Assembly (NCBI GenBank): GCA_003667245.1
Contig: RCNN01000339.1
Location: 1 to 33,464 of the forward strand
DNA length: 33,464 nucleotides
Direction: 5' to 3'
DNA from: Heterostelium multicystogenum
Lineage: Eukaryota; Evosea; Eumycetozoa; Acytosteliales; Acytosteliaceae
The notes below the pieces were generated by a model, which saw nothing but the letters and a program-made list of their open reading frames with translations, made no database searches and was not told the DNA's origin. Made by a program: the position numbers and the translations under genes. Below, piece after piece: positions 1-10,400 of this stretch; within the stretch, counting starts at the first letter, position 1; each line of letters opens with the position of its first letter.

Positions 1-1295
1 CATGTAAAGTTTTCGCTGAGGAAACCAATAATAAACCATTTCTGAGTACTAAGATCAGTTAATATTGTGATAATAGGATAATCTGATGCAATTTGCTGCA
101 CACATGTTCTACCATAGCTTGATATTTAAAAGAAGAACTGAATATTTGATATTAATTTATGAATACACTAACATTAAAAATACTTACATGGGCTTGATTG
201 TCTGATACTTCTTGAGTTCAAAAACAAAACCTTTACTCTCTTTTTTTTTTGTCTCGTCATCCAGTGAAAGCTTTTTTCAGTTGGTATTTACATGATATAA
301 AATTAAATCTGTTGTACCAGATGGATTTTGTTGCCCACTCTGAATTGATAGAAGGAGGTTCTTTCTTGTTTGACACATCCTCTATGACAATATCTTTACA
401 TTCTAAAAATCTTCTCAACCATGTAATGGCACGTGGAGTTTGAATTTCCTCTTTTGCTGAATTCCATTTGAAACTCTCGAATGGTTGTGTTTTAAGAGTT
501 TTTTAAGCCTTTTGCTGTGTGTGAAAGTGTTGTATCTTCTTCTATAAGTTCAATTTGGAGATGTTCATTTAACAAAGCCCATCCATTGGAAGAAAGTGGA
601 AAATGCTATATATTGCACTTGAGTAATAGAGAGTGTCAAATCTTCCTGTCTCTCAAATTTAATATATATTTCCTCTTTAAATTCATTAAAATTCCTCTTT
701 AAATTCATTAAATCCTTTTTTAATTCTTTCAGTATATTTTTCTTCCAGTTCTGTAAATTCTGACTTCCTTTTTACTAAAGATCAACATCCATATGAAGGT
801 TTAATACAATATGATATTTTATAGCGCAGCATTTTTGAAAAAGTTTGGGATGATAGGAAAGAGAGTGTAGGAAAAAAGGTGTGAATTTATAAAAGGAGAT
901 TAAAAAACAAGTGCATGAATTTACATGAAAATAGTTTGTAAAATGTTTTAACTTACACTCAATTCTGAAACTTTAGAAGGAAGAAAGAAAGTAAGAAGAA
1001 TAAGAATTAGAAATTTTAGTATGATGGCGAAATTTACTTTGATATTGGTTTGAAACTTACAATCAGAGCCACCTTTTTGTTATTGAGGAATATTTTCAGT
1101 TTGGTGATGTCTCCAGCGATGAACCCTATTTGGTTCAGATCGTTCCTCATGTTAATGTCATTGAGGGAATAATAAATAGATTCTAGAGTATCATAGCCGA
1201 ATTTCAACAAAGAAGCTGCTGTGACCGATTTACATCCAGCTTTTTAAGAGCACCTCTGAAAGAGATTGTTCAGTTTGAACTTTATTCCATGACAT
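1..1295 (-). CDS. SAM-like domain protein with possible PD-(D/E)xK nuclease-like C-terminus (partial)
   Basis: I do not recognise this as a named gene. Exon 1 (1295-1061) starts at ATG (MSWNKVQTEQ) and reads into a SAM-like helical domain with the pattern LLKAGCKSVTAASLL ... YDTLESI ... GFIAGDITKL. A GTAAGT donor follows. The next clear exon runs 774-188: a charged helical stretch, then HLQIELIEEDTTL, AITWLRRFLECKDIV and FVFELKKYQTIKPI. After a 70-bp intron (187-118) the last exon (117 to the edge) reads RTCVQQIASDYPIITILTDL and KWFIIGF. The ELK, the following QQ and the LTDL...W pattern resemble the core of PD-(D/E)xK nuclease folds; this is inference. A very small exon may lie near 957-970. 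One-base frame shifts at 1241-1245 (T run), 600-603 (A run), 499-504 (T run) and 272-277 (T run) must be bridged. The gene continues beyond position 1. Confidence 0.5.
692..733 (-). repeat. Short tandem duplication inside the edge gene
   Basis: A unit of about 22 bp (AATGAATTTAAAGAGGA on the minus strand plus a T run) occurs twice in a row in the charged helical part of the edge gene. It looks like a recent slippage duplication. Confidence 0.45.
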
Positions 1296-1673
1296 TATCA
1301 AAGAAATATGTTTAATATTTTAAACAAATAAATATTGATATTAAATGATTGTAAAGAGTTTGATAATAAAAAACACAACAATGATAGATAAATAAAAGGA
1401 ATACAACTTAAATATTAATTATAAATATATAAAAAGTAAATGAAAGAATCAGAGGATAATAAAATTTTTAAAAGTCATTCGAATGTTGAGATGATGATTT
1501 ATTATTATTCTATCTAATAATTATAATAAATAGAAAAAACTTGTGTCATTGAGCATTGATTCTGGCTTGTCGGAATTATTAAACTAAATTTATTTATCAC
1601 AACTATTTTATCTTCTTCTTCGTCAATTTGATTATTTATAGATTTCAATTGCTCATACTTGGTATGAATGATT
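1296..1673. other. AT-rich spacer
   Basis: This lies between the start of the edge gene and the glycosyltransferase relic. Short open frames occur on both strands but none shows family resemblance or codon structure. I see no RNA gene or repeat. Confidence 0.5.
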
Positions 1674-3031
1674 TCATTTCTCGTTGATATACTGATCAAA
1701 GTCGCTCTTAGTTTTATTGCAACTCTTCTTGAAGTTCTTTTTTAATCTGGACATCTCTGATCTGTCGATATTGCACTTTGAGTGGAACTGTTGATTAAAC
1801 CAGCTCGTTTCGATGAATTTCCAATTGTTTCTAAATCTCTTCAGATTATAGCTGCCCACTTCATAGACTCGATAGCTTGTATGGCCATTTCAATACCATA
1901 CTTCAATGTCGAGAATTCTCCCATTGGTGGCTTTTTGATAATGCTCAAGCTTTTTGGTCGATGCTTTACAGAAAAACGTGATTATCTTATCACCATGATA
2001 TTGACAAATTCTTAATCTTTTCACGACAATTCTTACTCATGATCTTTAAGAGTTGAGGATTGGATATCAATGTCTTCAAAGAATATGATTACTGACCTAT
2101 TTCCTGTTGACAATGAAGCAATTTGGTTTTATCCAATAATATTCCTTCATCCATTGATACCAACTCACTTTGTCCACCCACTTTTGCTCCGACGGGAACC
2201 ACTCCAGCTGCCATAACCTCATAGAAGAGCATTGTAATACCTTCCATCTTGCTGGGAAGGAAAACAATATTGGATGCAGATATCAATTTTGGCATATCAT
2301 ATAATGGGACATTTCCAAGTATTTTGATTTGAATGAAACGCCACTTCTGTAGATGACCTTGATTTTCTTGATAAAATCCAATATTGATCGATCATGCCTG
2401 GAAAGATCTAAACAAATGTCATAATTGAACTGGTCCAAATAAATGTGAACTTAAATAAATGATATTGGCTGGAACGACATAAATTTGAATCATACATTGT
2501 CCTATTTATATATACAGTACTCCAGTCGACTACATCAAATAAATTCGACTTGATGAATATTCATGTAGATTCAACTCAACAAGAGCTTGCTGCAGTCGAA
2601 TGGCCTAGAATTGTATACAGGTATATCCATAAAAGAACTAGTGAGTCAGAGTCTTTATTCATTGTTCTTTAGGTTTAACTTTGGTTGAGAGCTTGAAATA
2701 TGAAGAGAGACCAAAGATTTTGCACAGATGCTCTTTGATGAATTCCTTTGTACAATCGAATCGATAATCAATGTTAAAACTGATTTAATAAATAGAACAA
2801 TTAGTATCATCATTGAAAATTGCTTTAAGCTTATATAATAGTTACCTTCAAATAACAAGATGTACCATTTCTTAACTACATTCATCTAGCTGAACAAGAT
2901 GGATTAGAATTCTCGGGCTGGAGTTTGTGTATTGGTGGAGCTGTTGAAAAGTGGTTGAAGATTGTTGAAAGATGATGTTGGTCAATCCCATCTTCTGTCG
3001 ATTAGGAAGCATCTTGAGAAGATTCTGCCAT
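1674..3031 (-). pseudogene. Glycosyltransferase (GT4-like) relic, copy 1
   Basis: The best-preserved part (about 2465-1990) reads, on the minus strand and across one-base shifts, DQFNYDICLDLS, LDFIKKIKVIYRSGVSF, ILGNVPLYDMPKLISASNIV, FLPSKMEGITMLFYEVMAAG and VVPVGAKVGGQSELV. This is the sugar-nucleotide-binding half of a group 1 glycosyltransferase, with the E of the EGI(T)...FYE motif. LISNPQLLKIMSKNCREKI follows past an in-frame TAA at 2089-2091, and then a weaker tail to 1674. Upstream, 3031-2659 holds an ATG-led stretch (MAESSQDAS) and, after a possible intron, FNIDYRFDCTKEFIKEHL. That could be the 5' part of the same gene or a separate relic. Compared with copy 2 (5870-6560), about 130 residues between ICLD and FIKVI are missing. 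Several stops are not explained by homopolymer slips. I read it as decaying; an error-laden intact gene is the alternative. Confidence 0.5.
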
Positions 3032-3627
3032 AGTTACAACATTATTATCATGTCTTTATGGCAAAATATCTATACTCCTGACAAGTAGTGCAAGCTTCAT
3101 TATCTACGAATAGTAGCTTTGTCTTGGTGATACTCCAGACTTGAATTCATAATATCCAATCCTATGTTCACTTATTTTGTCCGTGATGAACTTGACATAG
3201 TCACTTTGACTTACAAGTCAAAACTATGAGTCTCTCTTGTTGAACTGACTTATGTGCTAGACTCTAAAGGTTACATCAATAACCAAATTAACTCTTAGTT
3301 ATCTTTTAAAATAAATTAATAACAACTCTTATAACTATATTTCTTCTATGTTCAACTTACTTAGTCGTTTATAGGTTGAAGTAATTAATCACAAATGCTT
3401 AGATACTTTGTTCAAAGTTGAAACTACGATAAATATACTAAGTTGAGTGAGTTGTTATTGGGAATGTTACATTATAAATAATTGAATCTACACAAGTATT
3501 GCTAAAACCAAGTAATAACTGATTAACTTATGTTACTTGATAATAGCAACACTTGGTAGTCAAAAACAAGTGAAATGTGGTGTGTGAAAAAGTAAAAAAA
3601 TGAATTTTGAAAAAAACAATCTTTTAC
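3032..3627. other. Intergenic region with an imperfect inverted repeat
   Basis: AT-rich spacer between the glycosyltransferase relic and the tandem-exon gene. I see no convincing coding frame. The notable structure is the inverted repeat at 3488-3559, listed separately. The 3' end of the tandem-exon gene may extend into the right part. Confidence 0.4.
3488..3559. repeat. Imperfect inverted repeat, arms of about 30 bp
   Basis: The left arm (3488-3520) contains CTACACAAGTATTGCTA and CCAAGTAATA. The right arm (3525-3559), read on the other strand, contains CTACCAAGTGTTGCTA and TCAAGTAACA. About 25 of 30 positions pair around a loop of a few bases. It could be a hairpin, a degenerate mobile-element end or a folded transcript. 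Confidence 0.55.
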
Positions 3628-4788
3628 CTCTGTAAACTCTGGTGTAACTCTGTTGGACTCCGATCTTACTCTATGACTTTTAAAACTGCTGTTTGGCCTA
3701 TATTCATAAAAGATTAATTAATATTTATATTCTATAGATTTGTTATTTAAATTTATAATACTCTTGATGATATGGTGTCTTGGACAAATCTATTGTTGAT
3801 GTTGGTACATCTAACGTTCTTTTGTTGACTCTTGCCAAAGTAGTTTCTAATCTATCCATAGGTAAACTAGGACTATGTTTCTTGCCCTATACAAATAACA
3901 GATATTATTAATTAACAATTTAGAAATTTTTAAAACTCTCTATTACCATTGATGATATGGTGTCTTGGACAAATCTGTTTTTAATGTTTGGTACACCAAA
4001 CGTTCTTTTGGTCACTCTTTCCAGAGGTTTCCTTTTCTTGATCCAAAGATACAATCTTAGGTTGTTTTGCCTTTTTTAAATTCCAATTAATATTATTTAA
4101 GTATTTGTATTATATATACATACACCAGATGAAATTGTATGATTTATGAATCTATTGTTGATGGATGGTACCTTTAACGTTCTTTAGTCACTCTTTCCAG
4201 AGGCTTCTTTTCTTGATCCAAATTTTCACTTGGAGTATGCTGACCTGTATTTATCTATAAATAATTATTGATAATAATAATCTACATACGTTTGATGAAA
4301 CTGTAGGATTAATAAATCTATTGTTGATGCTTGGTACCTTTAACGTTCTGCGGGCAACTCTTTCCAGAGGTTTAATTCCTTGATCCAAACCTCTATTTTG
4401 AATATGTTCCTTTGCCTTTAAATATTAAAATTAATAAATATTAATTTAATAATTAATAGTTTTCTTAATTTAACATACCAGTGATGAAAACTGTTGCATT
4501 TATATAATGCTCCATAATGCTTGGAGCATATATCTTTCTTCTAATGACATTTGGCAACTTGACTGGATCAATATGTGTACTATTATTACAAATCTTTGCC
4601 ATTGAAGATTCTGTTGGCATCATAAAATGTCTATCCTTTTGTTGAAGTGGCTGTTGTTGTGGTTGATTCACTTTCTCTACTTGTGAAAAATCTACATTCT
4701 TTACTTTTTTAATACTAGAGTTGTATCTTGACTCTTGGAGTCCTATGCTTTTGTAATAAAATTTGTGTATATTTAAATAATTATTCAT
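3628..4788 (-). CDS. Protein encoded by tandemly duplicated exons (unknown family)
   Basis: I do not recognise the protein. Exon 1 (4788-4479) begins MNNYLNIHKFYYKS, has a Gln-rich stretch, and ends in a divergent repeat unit, KLPNVIRRKIYAPSI. Four following exons each encode about 41-44 residues of one repeat: 4415-4290 (KPLERVARRTLKVPSINNRF), 4254-4124, 4070-3947 (KPLERVTKRTFGVPNI) and 3886-3762 (VNKRTLDVP). The consensus is roughly DQ-K-KPLERV-KRTL-VPSINNRF-x-T-SS. All these exons are in phase 0 and are separated by 35-80 bp introns. A further exon is likely at 3697-3628 (SHRVRSESNRVTPEFTE); the stop was not located. One-base shifts in short homopolymer runs occur in exon 1, 4254-4124, 4070-3947 and 3886-3762. 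The repeats are basic and probably extended, and may form a binding motif array. Confidence 0.6.
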
Positions 4789-5270
4789 ATTTGTTATTCT
4801 TGTAATAATTTATGTGTAAATAATGATAAATCTAAAATTAATGAATTAACTGTAGATAATAAAAGATATTATTAAATAATTTGTTTAATTCTATCTTAAA
4901 ACTAAAAATGAGTACAGTTTAGAGTTTATATATCAAAGAAGGTTGTAATTTTTAATTCAAATTCAAATTCAAATTGGATAACCGTTTTTATATTTAAACA
5001 TCAAGTATATTTTATTTTGATGAAGTTGTTGTTGAATTCATTAACAGTTTTTAGAATTGTTATATTTGCAACATATTCCAATCTGAGAACATTGGTATTT
5101 TATTAACATGAAATTCAAACTATTGAAACATAAAAATTTTTTATTTAATATATATTTCTTTGCACATATCCAATTATCATCACGATCAGCAGTTGAAATA
5201 ATCGTTGTGAAATGGAAAGAGAAGTGTCCATAGTCTGTTGGTGTTGATAGCTGAATATCATTAGACTTGT
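4789..5270. other. Intergenic region upstream of the tandem-exon gene
   Basis: Very AT-rich promoter-side spacer. It contains a short tandem repeat of AATTCA (4954-4975). A stretch at 5203-5220 resembles one at 6705-6720, as though both flanks of the small gene at 5271-5662 came from one duplicated segment. No coding frame is supported. Confidence 0.4.
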
Positions 5271-5662
5271 CTATAAATCTTGAATGATGTTAAAACCTTT
5301 CTGTGGAGGATGACTAAGTGAGGTTTGCGGAGAGCAATCCACTTTGAATTTATAGCTGTTGACAAATGAAAATAGATGATTGAAATTTACTGTAAGGGAA
5401 TTGTTAGTATTGAATCGAGATTGAAAAGATGTTGTTTTTACTTACGTGGGACTGATTCACCAACAGTTAGCAAGAAGCTGAAGCTATAGGGCAGGGTTGA
5501 TGTGATGGATACATCGACTCCTTTGTATTTAAGGATGAGGGCATCGGAGTTTGGAATGTTGAAAGTCTTGCGAATGGTATCCTCTATGTCTTTCGGAGAC
5601 ACCTCACCAAACCACTTCACTTGTTTGGTCGAGTCTTTGAATGTAATGTTGATTGTAGTCAT
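5271..5662 (-). CDS. Small protein with ubiquitin/PB1-like N-terminus
   Basis: This is a two-exon gene: 5662-5446, then a 56-bp intron (GTAAGT...TTACAG), then 5389-5271. The splice gives an uninterrupted 111-residue protein ending at TAG. The N-terminus (MTTINITFKDSTKQVKWFGE) followed by SPKDIEDTIRKTFNI and LILKYKGVDVSI has the strand-strand-helix-strand order and hydrophobic spacing of a ubiquitin-like or PB1-like fold; that is inference from pattern only. I chose the ATG at 5662 over an upstream in-frame ATG because the upstream extension is a hydrophobic AT-repeat translation. It is flanked by the relics of a duplicated glycosyltransferase. It could be a remnant of a larger protein, but the clean splice argues that it is a real gene. 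Confidence 0.5.
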
Positions 5663-5869
5663 GTAGATTAAGAAAAAAGAGATATATATATATAATAATA
5701 TTGACAAATAAAAAATACATATGAAAGTACTTAGTCTTAAAGTAGCATAAATACATGAAATTATAAATTAGTTCAAAATTTTATTAGAAATGTTACACCT
5801 ATCACAATTTCCACATTTATTAATTCTTCAACCAATCAAATAAACCATCACCATGCAAATCATAATGTA

Positions 5870-6560
5870 CAGGTTGTCTTCCTTAAGAGAAATCTGGAGA
5901 GCTACCAATGTGATTTGATTGAATGTAACGTCACTTCTAGAGATGACTTTGATAAAATTAATATGTTCCCAAACTGCGTCTTTTGATATCTCTGATACTA
6001 AAATGATAGTTGTCTATTTTCCAGCACCATTGTAGACATTGTTAAAGTTGAATCTCGCAGAATCTTCCACTACACCACACTTTGAAACTTCCACAATTGG
6101 GATAACACTGAAATGATAAATAAAAACATCATCATTTATCAAGGCATAAATACTAGTTACCTTTGTCGCTACGACTATAATCTTTGAGTTAACTTATTGC
6201 TGAACCTAGTGGCTATTATAGACTGCATTAAGTAGTATTCTACTTTAACAACTTCTCCATCTGATCCAATGACTGAAATTGAAATTGAATGGTATCTTCC
6301 TCTTGTTGCAAGCTGTAGAACCAATGAGGACTTCAATAATGAACAACGTTTGTTCTCAACTAGTAATGCAATTTTAATGATTGGGGTATTTTTTGGAGTT
6401 CTGTAAGTAAAGATTGATCGATCTAAGCAAATGTTTTAATGGCATTGGTCCATATGAATGTGAAACTAAATAAATCGTATTGGCTGTTACAGAGAATTGA
6501 ATCAAACTTATGGAATACTTTTCTTTGCCCTAGTTGGTTATGTTCAAAATTCAATAAATA
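5870..6560 (-). pseudogene. Glycosyltransferase relic, copy 2
   Basis: This is a second, differently decayed copy of the sequence at 1990-2540, in the same orientation. At the DNA level 5905-5965 aligns with 2315-2380, and 6415-6510 aligns with 2395-2495, including a shared intron acceptor (TTTAG/TTTAAG). The minus strand reads ICLDRS, then TPKNTPIIKIALLVENKR, LKSSLVLQLATRGRYHSISI and SVIGSDGEVVK, which looks like the N-terminal Rossmann half of a group 1 glycosyltransferase. Further on it reads SEISKDAVWEHINFIKVISR. It lacks the FLPS...EG...FYE half kept in copy 1, and it has stops beyond homopolymer errors. Confidence 0.45.
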
Positions 6561-6918
6561 AATAAAAATTTGTATGTTTTATTAGTTTGAATTTAACATT
6601 AAAAAAATTCCAGGAAGAGTTATTATCTTTTGTGAAACTGTCAACAATGATATTAATTGGGGTTGAGATACAAAACGATATCATCTCAATCATCCGTTGT
6701 TGTGATCGATGTGAAATGGAAGCAAACTGTACACCACCGTTATTTGATAGAATGAATGAAATATTATGAGTTGTTAATAGCTGATTGCCAAGATCATCGC
6801 TATATTGTATAAAGAGCTAAATTCAAAATTAAATTAATCGTTTTTTGAATTATTGTTTGTTTAAGCATTCTTTTTCTTGTTTGAGTTATTCTTCTTCTTC
6901 TTATGGTTAGTTTGGCTG
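6561..6918. other. AT-rich spacer downstream of the UBA/TPR gene
   Basis: No supported gene. A 60-codon plus-strand frame at 6587-6769 has no family resemblance and ends without context. Confidence 0.4.
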
Positions 6919-9900
6919 TCAAATTGTTTTTAATGAAGTTAAATCAACATAACTTGAGACATCTTCTCGCTTGAGATCATGACCCAAAAAGAATACTCTG
7001 TTGCCCTCTCCCCAGACAAATCCTGAAACTGGTGTCATATCATGGAATGAGTCTATTTTTTATGAGAGATAAATTAGATGGATACACTATTTGAAGGGAT
7101 AATCAACTTACCACAGCATTTACAATATTTATAATTGAAGCCAAAGAAAATTTTCACCAATATGCTCATGAGAGGCAAAGTAAACATCTTTACTAACCAC
7201 CAAATCAAACCAATAATAGAACCCCAAATTGAACGATTTTCTGTTGGTTGACCATTTTGAATTATTGACTGGATGTCTTGTAAGCAAGGCTTTTCTGGGT
7301 CTAATACTGTATTCAATATCATCATTGATAAGATCAGGTATCTCATCAATTTCAGATTTCTCTTTTGATGATTTCAAAGTTTTCTTTCTCTGACTAACTT
7401 CAGTCGATTTGCTTTGAGTTGAAGTCGATGATTGTTGGAGCTTTTCCTTATTTACAGTCGCATCACTTTTATGAACCAAATCAGGACTATTGCTATGTGA
7501 TATTTTCGTTGGTTGCTGATTTTGTTGAGGAGTTTCTTCGTCATCACTGATCAAATCTGGAATTTCATCATGATATATAATGGTGCCATCTGGATTTACA
7601 AACTTTGACTCGTTCTTTAAAAAATTAGCTTGATACAAATCAATTATTATTATCTTGTTAGACATACCATTAAATCCTGCTCCTTATTTTTCGAATTTTT
7701 GATTCTCTTTGGTTTTAATTTGGATTTTTGCTCTCTTTCTAGCTCCAATAATTTCTCCCTTTCTTTTTCTCGTTCTAATCTCTCTCTTTCAATTTCCATC
7801 TGAATACGTAGTTGCTCCTCCTTTCTACGCTCGCGAAGTTGTCTTCTTTTTTCTCTTTCCTTTCTTTCTCTATCCTCCTTTTGTTGTTTCTCTAGTAAGG
7901 TACGTTGTTCTAATTCTCTCTCATATTCAATTCTCTCACGCTCCAGTGTCTTTTCACGCTCTTGTCTCTCGAGTTCTCGTTGTCGACGCAATTCACGTTC
8001 TTCCATTTCCTTTCTCTCCTTTTCTAACTGCTCATTTTCAATCATTTTGAGTAACTCTTTTTCATGTTGTTCTTGTTTTGCACGAAGCTCCATATTGACC
8101 TTTTGCTCACGCTCTTCTCGCTCCTTTCTTCTCTCTTCCTTCTTTTGTGCTTTAAGTGAGATTCTCTTTTCTTTTGCTTCTTTTGTCTCTTGCTCCTCTT
8201 TGTTGTTTGCATGCAAATCCGAATCCAAATCATCCGACAATGAAGATTTGCTGTTCGTTGATTCTAGATCATCTTTAATCAGTTCTTCTTTCTCCTTATC
8301 TTGCTTAACTTTGATTTTCTCTTTCTCTTTTTCAGCCTCCACCAATGTTGAATTTTTACCTGTGGTCTTCTTACCATTAAGGAAGCAATTCAACATGACT
8401 ATTTACTTTTGAGTGTTGGGTATGTTGCTGTGGCTGTTGGTCTTGCTGACTATTCTTATTTTTAATAATCAAGCTTGCAAGCTCGAAATACCTTATTTTT
8501 TGACTGTGTCGTGGGTTGATATCATATGATTTGTCAAACATACTTAGTGCTCTAAAAAATATTTCTGTTACTACCTATAACCTAAATAAATATTGATCAA
8601 CTTACTTTTCATAGTCTTTTTGCTTAAGATATTGTATTCCAAGGAGTATAATCTGTTTGCCTCTTTGTTTTGCTGCACATTTGTCTTTTGAGTTTCTGCT
8701 TTGTTGCTGTTGGAGGTGTGAACTCTTTGTTTGTTTTGGAGAAATTTGTTGAGCTTTAGCTTTAGAGCTTGATGTTGGGTTTGACTTAGTTTGATGATTA
8801 TTTTGCTGATGTTGTTGCTGATTGAAAATTTGATATGATGTTATTGATTTGTAAATTGGTTTCATCAAGATAAGACCGAATGTTGGGGAAGTTGGTAATG
8901 ATATCGAAGTGGCAGTTGATTGGTAGGCAGAATTACTCGTTGATTGTTGTTGAAATATTTCCGAATGTAGGTTGTTGTTTGTTGATAATGATTGTGGGTG
9001 AAGTTGATAATGGTACACCTAAGCCTGTTGCCAAGGAAGGAAATTGTTGAGTTGAAACATTGGGTGAAAATGAATGCCAATTGTTAAAGAAGTTCTGCTT
9101 CAATTGTGATAGCCATTGCGAAGCCACTGTATGATCATGATTAGAAATCAAAAGTGCATATAGACACTGCTCTAAAGAAAATCCTTGATTTAAAAAAGTG
9201 ATAATGAAATATCTGCTCTCGGAAGGGAGCATTTTCATCTGTTGTGAGGTAGAGTTAGATGACTCTAATTGTTGTGCAATTGTAGTTGATGGTGTATTTT
9301 GACCAAATGCGGGAAGGTATCCATTGAATGACCCACCACTAGATGTTTGTTGCTGTTGTTGAGCAGCCCTTACACTTCCACTGTTGCCTTTGAAATAGCC
9401 ACCACTATTGCTTGACCACTTATTACGATCATTATGTACCAAAACATTTGCATTCAGCTCTGACACTGGGTGAATCAGATTCTTAAAGAAGTGTGGACTA
9501 TTATCACTGCCAAATAAACTATAGGACTTTGTATATTCTAAAATATAGATTAGTTATAAATATTAATCAATTGGCTCGTTGCAACATACCAAGCATATCA
9601 TTTCCACTTGAATTTAAGTCATCTTCATCCTCATAGTCATCATCACCATCTTCATTTTGGTCAAAGTCAGGTTGCTCATCTTCATCGTCAACCATTTCAT
9701 CCTCATCAACAGAGGAATCGATAGAATCATCCATGTTTTTCATCATCTTCACTGTCGTAATTGGCTTGATCGTTGTTTTTTCTTGAGCACGATATTATCG
9801 ATTGATAGAATGGGATCATCATCATCCTCCATCATCGATTTTAAAAGGTACAGCAAAATCATGCTCTTGAACTTCACCATAACTATGTAAAGGACCCGTA

Positions 9901-10051
9901 GCTCCATGTCCAACACTATAATTAGAACTACTGTATCCAGTGGCACTACCATCACTTTTAAAAAATGTAGAGAAATGGTTGTTCCCCTCTGGCTTAACAA
10001 CTTTATTTCCATTGCTGTGTGAAGAAGATGATGCACCACTATCATTTCTAC

Positions 10052-10096
<45 letters not shown>

Positions 10097-10400
10097 TTCT
10101 ATTATTGTATCTCTTTAATAAACGCAAACTCTTTACCATATTATGTTGGAAAAAAGTATTAAAACTTAGACTGCTATTTGATTTTTGTTGAAATGCTTTA
10201 GGATCAATCCTGTGTAAATGTTGGATATTATCAGAGTTGGGTGACAGTGATGTATTTTCTTTTGATTCACCATGACTTGTTGAATTTGATTCACTTTTTA
10301 TATTCTCTGCGGTACTTGGATCGGTACTATTGCTATTATAGGTATTGTTCATTATGGTATTAAGATCACTACCATTAGAACTAACGGAATTGGTTGTCAT
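6919..10400 (-). CDS. UBA/TPR-like protein with long charged helix and C-terminal membrane segment
   Basis: Not recognised by name. I join five exons: 10400-9590, 9537-8606, 8551-7668, 7614-7112 and 7052-6919, each with GT...AG introns of about 50-60 bp. Order of parts: Ser/Asn-rich N-terminus with a 14-Asn run; acidic stretch (DEDEMVDDEDEQPDFD); UBA domain (FLNQGFSLEQCLYALLISN ... ASQWL); Gln/Ser-rich linker; TPR-like pair (GIQYLKQKDYEKALSMFDKS, YDINPR); a roughly 200-residue Glu/Arg/Lys-rich stretch that should be a single alpha-helix or coiled coil; two EIPDLI acidic motifs; a hydrophobic segment (IWGSIIGLIWWLVKMF ... ILVKIFFGF); a CKCC; and a short tail ending LTSLKTI. One-base shifts are needed near 9828, 9775, 9739, 8985, 8390 and 7310. 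The frame entering 8400 overlaps the ATG at 8396 by one base, which argues for one gene, but two genes split near 8396 remain possible. Confidence 0.6.
10051..10095 (-). repeat. (ATT/AAT)n microsatellite encoding poly-Asn
   Basis: About 14 AAT codons in a row on the minus strand encode an Asn run near residue 105 of the UBA/TPR protein. Such runs are typical of dictyostelid proteins. Confidence 0.9.

Noticed and set aside
6587..6769. 60-codon plus-strand frame
   Set aside because: No family resemblance, no splice context, low coding character and adjacent to decayed sequence.
7709..8412. Plus-strand frames rich in Phe, Ser, Leu and Val
   Set aside because: They are the antisense shadow of the Glu/Arg/Lys-rich helix encoded on the minus strand.
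9940..10191. Plus-strand frame with a poly-Leu run
   Set aside because: It is the antisense translation of the AAT-encoded Asn run and its flanks.
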